Below the pieces are notes generated by a model, which was not told where the DNA came from, did no database searches, and was given only the letters and a program-made list of their open reading frames with translations. From the NCBI GenBank assembly GCA_964431545.1, contig CAYSLC010000254.1:1-7102 (forward strand): 7,102 bases of DNA, in the 5' to 3' direction. This document shows, one piece after another, positions 4,394 through 7,102 of the stretch; positions within the stretch are counted from its first letter, which is position 1; the number at the start of each line of letters is the position of its first letter. The translations under genes were made by a program, and so were the position numbers. Origin of the DNA: CAYSLC01 sp964431545. Lineage in GTDB: Bacteria > Desulfobacterota > Desulfobacteria > Desulfobacterales > JAABSP01.

Positions 4394-7027
4394 ATGAACA
4401 CAAACTGGCTTCTCCACTACCCGGCCTGGGACCTCGACGTTTTCGGCGGCGGATTCCTCATCGCCGTCATCGCCACCCTCCACGTCTACATCGCCCACTT
4501 CGCCGTGGGCGGGGGGCTCTTCATCGTCCTCACGGAGATCAAGGCCCGGCGGGAGGGCTCCGTTGCCGTGCTCGGCTATGCCAAGGCACACGCGCGGTTC
4601 TTTCTCCTGCTCACCATGGTCTTCGGCGCCATCACCGGCGTGGGGATCTGGTTCACCATCTCGGTGCTCCACCCCTCCGGAACCTCGGTGCTGATCCACG
4701 AGTTCGTCTTCGGGTGGGCCACCGAATGGGTCTTCTTCCTGGCCGAGATCGTCACCCTCTTCGTCTACTACTACACCTTCGACCGGATGGAGACCCGGCG
4801 CCACCTGGTCATGGGGTGGCTCTACTTCGCCTTTGCGTGGCTCTCCCTCTTCGTGGTCAACGGCATCATCGCCTACATGCTCACCCCCGGCGACTGGATC
4901 GAGACCCGGAGCTTCTGGGACGGCTTCTTCAACCCCACCTTCTGGCCCTCCCTCTTCTTCCGGACCTTCATGGCCCTGATGCTGGCCGGGCTCTTCGGGT
5001 ATGTCACGGCGGTCTTCCACCGGGAGGACGACACCCGGCGATCCCTGCTCCGGTACTGCTCCTGGTGGGTGGTCCTCCCTTTACCCCTGCTGCTCATGTC
5101 CGGATGGTGGTACGCCATGGGTCTGCCCGACCCGCAGCGGGCGATGGTCCTGGGCCGGTCCCCCGAGATCCTCCCCTTCCTGAAGGCGTTCCTCTGGATC
5201 TCGCCGGTTTTGGTGGTCGCCGCCGTGCTCATGGCCCTCCGGGCGCCGCTGCCCCTGAAAAAAGGCATCGCCGCCCTCCTGGTGGTGATCGGCCTCGCCT
5301 ACATGGGCTCCTTCGAATGGATCCGGGAGGCGGGAAGGCGCCCCTTCGTCATCCACGATCACCTCTACTCCAACGGAATCCAAAAAGCCGACCTCGCAAA
5401 AGCGCAGAAAGAGGGCCTTCTCAAAAGCGCCCGATGGGCCTCGGTCCGGGAGATCTCCGACGAAAACCGCATGACCGCCGGGCGAGAGCTGTACCGGTTC
5501 ACCTGCGCCCCCTGCCATTCGATCGGCGGCCCCATGAACGACATCCGGCCCCTCACCGATAAATTTACGACCTTCGGCATGGCCGCCATGCTCCAGGGGA
5601 TGGCCGCCCTTAGCCCCTACATGCCCCCCTTCCCCGGAAACCGCGCCGAACAGGAGGCCCTGGCCGCCTGGATCGTCCAGGGGATCCACGGCAAAACCGA
5701 TAAGACGCCCGGGCCGCCGGAGGTTTCCCCGGAGCCTGTGGCGGTCCCCCCCTTCGATCCCGAAACGGACGAATACATCCTCCTGGCATGGAGTTCCAAG
5801 GGGATGCACTTCATGACCGACTGCGATGCCCGGTTCAGCCTCTCGGCGCCGGGGGGCGACCTCTACGCCCAGCTCATCCGCCGGGGAAAGCTGCCGGAGC
5901 ATGTCATGGCCGACGTGGAGATCCACTACGCCCTGGAGGAGGGATTCCGCGACCCGGCAGCGCGGGTCGACTTCTGGAAGCACGCCCAGGCCTTGACCGG
6001 AAAGGACCTGCCCCCCGGCACGGGGGTGGATGGAAACGGGGTATCCGGGACGATGGCCTGGGACGATTCCCTGATGGCCTACGCGGCCAAGGGGGTGCCG
6101 GCGGTCCCCTACCCCGCCGGCGGCGGGTTCATGCCCTACCCCCTGGTGACGGTGGAGGCGAGGGACCCCGAGAGCGGTGAAGTGCTGGCCGCCGCCCGGA
6201 CCCCCCTGCCCGTCTCCACGGAGATGGCCTGCCGCCACTGCCACGGCGGGGATTGGCGCGTGGCCGACACGGCCGGGATCGCCCCGGCCACCGCCGAGGA
6301 TGTTCTGACCCTCCACGACCGGATGAGCGGGACGGCCCTGTCGGGGGGTGATCCCGAGGCATGCGGCGACTGCCACGCCCCGGATGATCCGGACCGCCTC
6401 AACCTGTCGGCCGCCGTCCACGGGTTCCACGCACCCCTGATGGCGGGCCGGGGCGACCGGGCCTGCGGGGCCTGCCACCCCGCCTCGCCCGAGACCTTCA
6501 CAAGCGGCTTCCGGGGGATCCACAGCCGGCTCTTCATGGACTGCACCCACTGCCACGGCGTCATGGCCGACCACGCCCTGAGCCTGCTATCCTGGGAAAA
6601 GGAGAAGGGAAAACGGTCCGCCGGGGCCCTCATGGCCCATCTGCGGCCCCGGGGGACCGGGGATCTTTCCGGGATCATGCCCCGGGAGCCCTGGGTCAAC
6701 GAGCCGGACTGCCTCCACTGCCACGTGGACTTCGGCCCGCCCGACATCATGATCGCCCCCCTGGACCGGCGGACCGAATCGAAAGCGGACCTCTTCCGGT
6801 TCCGGTCGGACAACGCGGGGATCCAGTGCGCCGCCTGCCACGGCAGCCCCCACGCCCTCTATCCGGCGGCCAACCGGCAAGGCTCCGACAGCCTCCAGCC
6901 GATCCAGTACCAGGGAAACGCCCTTCCCATCGGCGCCGACAAGAACTGCCGGGTCTGCCACACCGTGGACATGGAGGCGGAACTCCACCACCCCAACTCC
7001 CTGGCCATGTTCCGGAACACCCCGTAG
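4394..7027 (+). CDS. Cytochrome bd subunit I-like membrane protein fused to octaheme cytochrome c
   Basis: An 877-residue fusion. ATG at 4394 (MNTNWLLHYP) is chosen because membrane-domain similarity begins there; the frame is open to an ATG at 4274, but the extra 40 residues look non-coding. The Shine-Dalgarno is weak. Residues 18-307 form about eight transmembrane helices of the CydA type: TLHVYIAHFAVGG (His30 matches E. coli CydA His19), Glu111/Glu118 near the Glu99/Glu107 pair, and AGRRPF (314-318) for GRQPW. Residues 355-435 are a class I cytochrome c (CAPCH 371, YMPPFPGN with possible Met410 ligand). Residues 455-620 are a linking domain ending CRHCH 613. More heme sites follow at 657, 691, 717, 773, 812 and 852, giving eight CxxCH in total. 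With CydA-like N-out topology, eight helices put all hemes in the periplasm. The inferred role is electron transfer between the quinone pool and periplasmic or outer-membrane carriers. The b558 His is Arg190, and the Q-loop and helix nine are absent, so oxidase activity is uncertain. Confidence 0.92.
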   Translation: MNTNWLLHYPAWDLDVFGGGFLIAVIATLHVYIAHFAVGGGLFIVLTEIKARREGSVAVLGYAKAHARFFLLLTMVFGAITGVGIWFTISVLHPSGTSVLIHEFVFGWATEWVFFLAEIVTLFVYYYTFDRMETRRHLVMGWLYFAFAWLSLFVVNGIIAYMLTPGDWIETRSFWDGFFNPTFWPSLFFRTFMALMLAGLFGYVTAVFHREDDTRRSLLRYCSWWVVLPLPLLLMSGWWYAMGLPDPQRAMVLGRSPEILPFLKAFLWISPVLVVAAVLMALRAPLPLKKGIAALLVVIGLAYMGSFEWIREAGRRPFVIHDHLYSNGIQKADLAKAQKEGLLKSARWASVREISDENRMTAGRELYRFTCAPCHSIGGPMNDIRPLTDKFTTFGMAAMLQGMAALSPYMPPFPGNRAEQEALAAWIVQGIHGKTDKTPGPPEVSPEPVAVPPFDPETDEYILLAWSSKGMHFMTDCDARFSLSAPGGDLYAQLIRRGKLPEHVMADVEIHYALEEGFRDPAARVDFWKHAQALTGKDLPPGTGVDGNGVSGTMAWDDSLMAYAAKGVPAVPYPAGGGFMPYPLVTVEARDPESGEVLAAARTPLPVSTEMACRHCHGGDWRVADTAGIAPATAEDVLTLHDRMSGTALSGGDPEACGDCHAPDDPDRLNLSAAVHGFHAPLMAGRGDRACGACHPASPETFTSGFRGIHSRLFMDCTHCHGVMADHALSLLSWEKEKGKRSAGALMAHLRPRGTGDLSGIMPREPWVNEPDCLHCHVDFGPPDIMIAPLDRRTESKADLFRFRSDNAGIQCAACHGSPHALYPAANRQGSDSLQPIQYQGNALPIGADKNCRVCHTVDMEAELHHPNSLAMFRNTP

Positions 7028-7102
7028 TTATAAGGGAGTCACAACAAAATAAAATCCCCGCCGTTTTGATTATTTTGGCATTTTGAGATCACGATGAAGC
7101 CG

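Noticed and set aside
4117..5562. 481-codon plus-strand frame overlapping the bd-like gene
   Set aside because: It is the +1 shadow of the CydA-like frame. Its translation is Arg/Pro/His-rich with no hydrophobic helices, while the alternative frame has clear membrane segments and CxxCH motifs.
5081..6574. 497-codon open frame on the minus strand
   Set aside because: It is antisense to the octaheme cytochrome gene. High GC depletes stops in all frames there, and the translation is low-complexity Gly/His/Pro/Val with no domain.
7094..7102. Start of another gene at ATG 7094
   Set aside because: Only three codons are visible and the preceding ribosome binding site is weak, so it cannot be supported as a feature.

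Overview
The window looks like chromosomal DNA from a Gram-negative, anaerobic-type bacterium, most likely a Desulfobacterota (deltaproteobacterial) lineage. This rests on gene content: an octaheme c-type cytochrome fused to a bd-oxidase-like membrane domain, and a secreted caspase/legumain-like protein with Calx-beta-like and dockerin-like parts, a combination I associate with that group. No rRNA, tRNA or other marker is present, so the assignment is an inference.

Layout. Positions 1-4067 hold a two-gene, minus-strand operon for exported proteins. The promoter-proximal gene (2196-4067) encodes a repeat-rich, fibre-like protein with a signal peptide and a C-terminal S74 intramolecular chaperone (endosialidase/tail-spike type). 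Only 29 bases downstream, a second gene (1-2166) with a strong Shine-Dalgarno encodes a multidomain secreted protein: signal peptide, two Calx-beta-like domains, an IPT/TIG-like domain, a C13/caspase-like domain whose expected catalytic His is Asp, an Ig-like region, and the first half of a dockerin-like module. It runs off the left edge.

Positions 4068-4393 are a 326-base divergent intergenic region. It carries three GGTTACA direct repeats spaced 11 and 12 bases apart. Read on the minus strand they resemble a PHO-box-type operator and end exactly 10 bases before a -10-like hexamer that faces the surface-protein operon.

Positions 4394-7027 (plus strand, visibly richer in G+C) encode one 877-residue protein: an N-terminal eight-helix domain related to cytochrome bd subunit I (CydA), a class I monoheme cytochrome c domain, a linking domain, and seven more CxxCH motifs. 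The most reasonable role is a quinone-linked membrane module passing electrons to or from its own periplasmic heme wire. Several canonical CydA features (b558 His ligand, Q-loop, ninth helix) appear to be missing, so terminal O2 reduction is doubtful. No CydB partner is visible; the window ends 75 bases downstream.

The two transcription units are functionally separate as far as the sequence shows. The minus-strand pair builds cell-surface or extracellular structures, and the plus-strand gene is respiratory.
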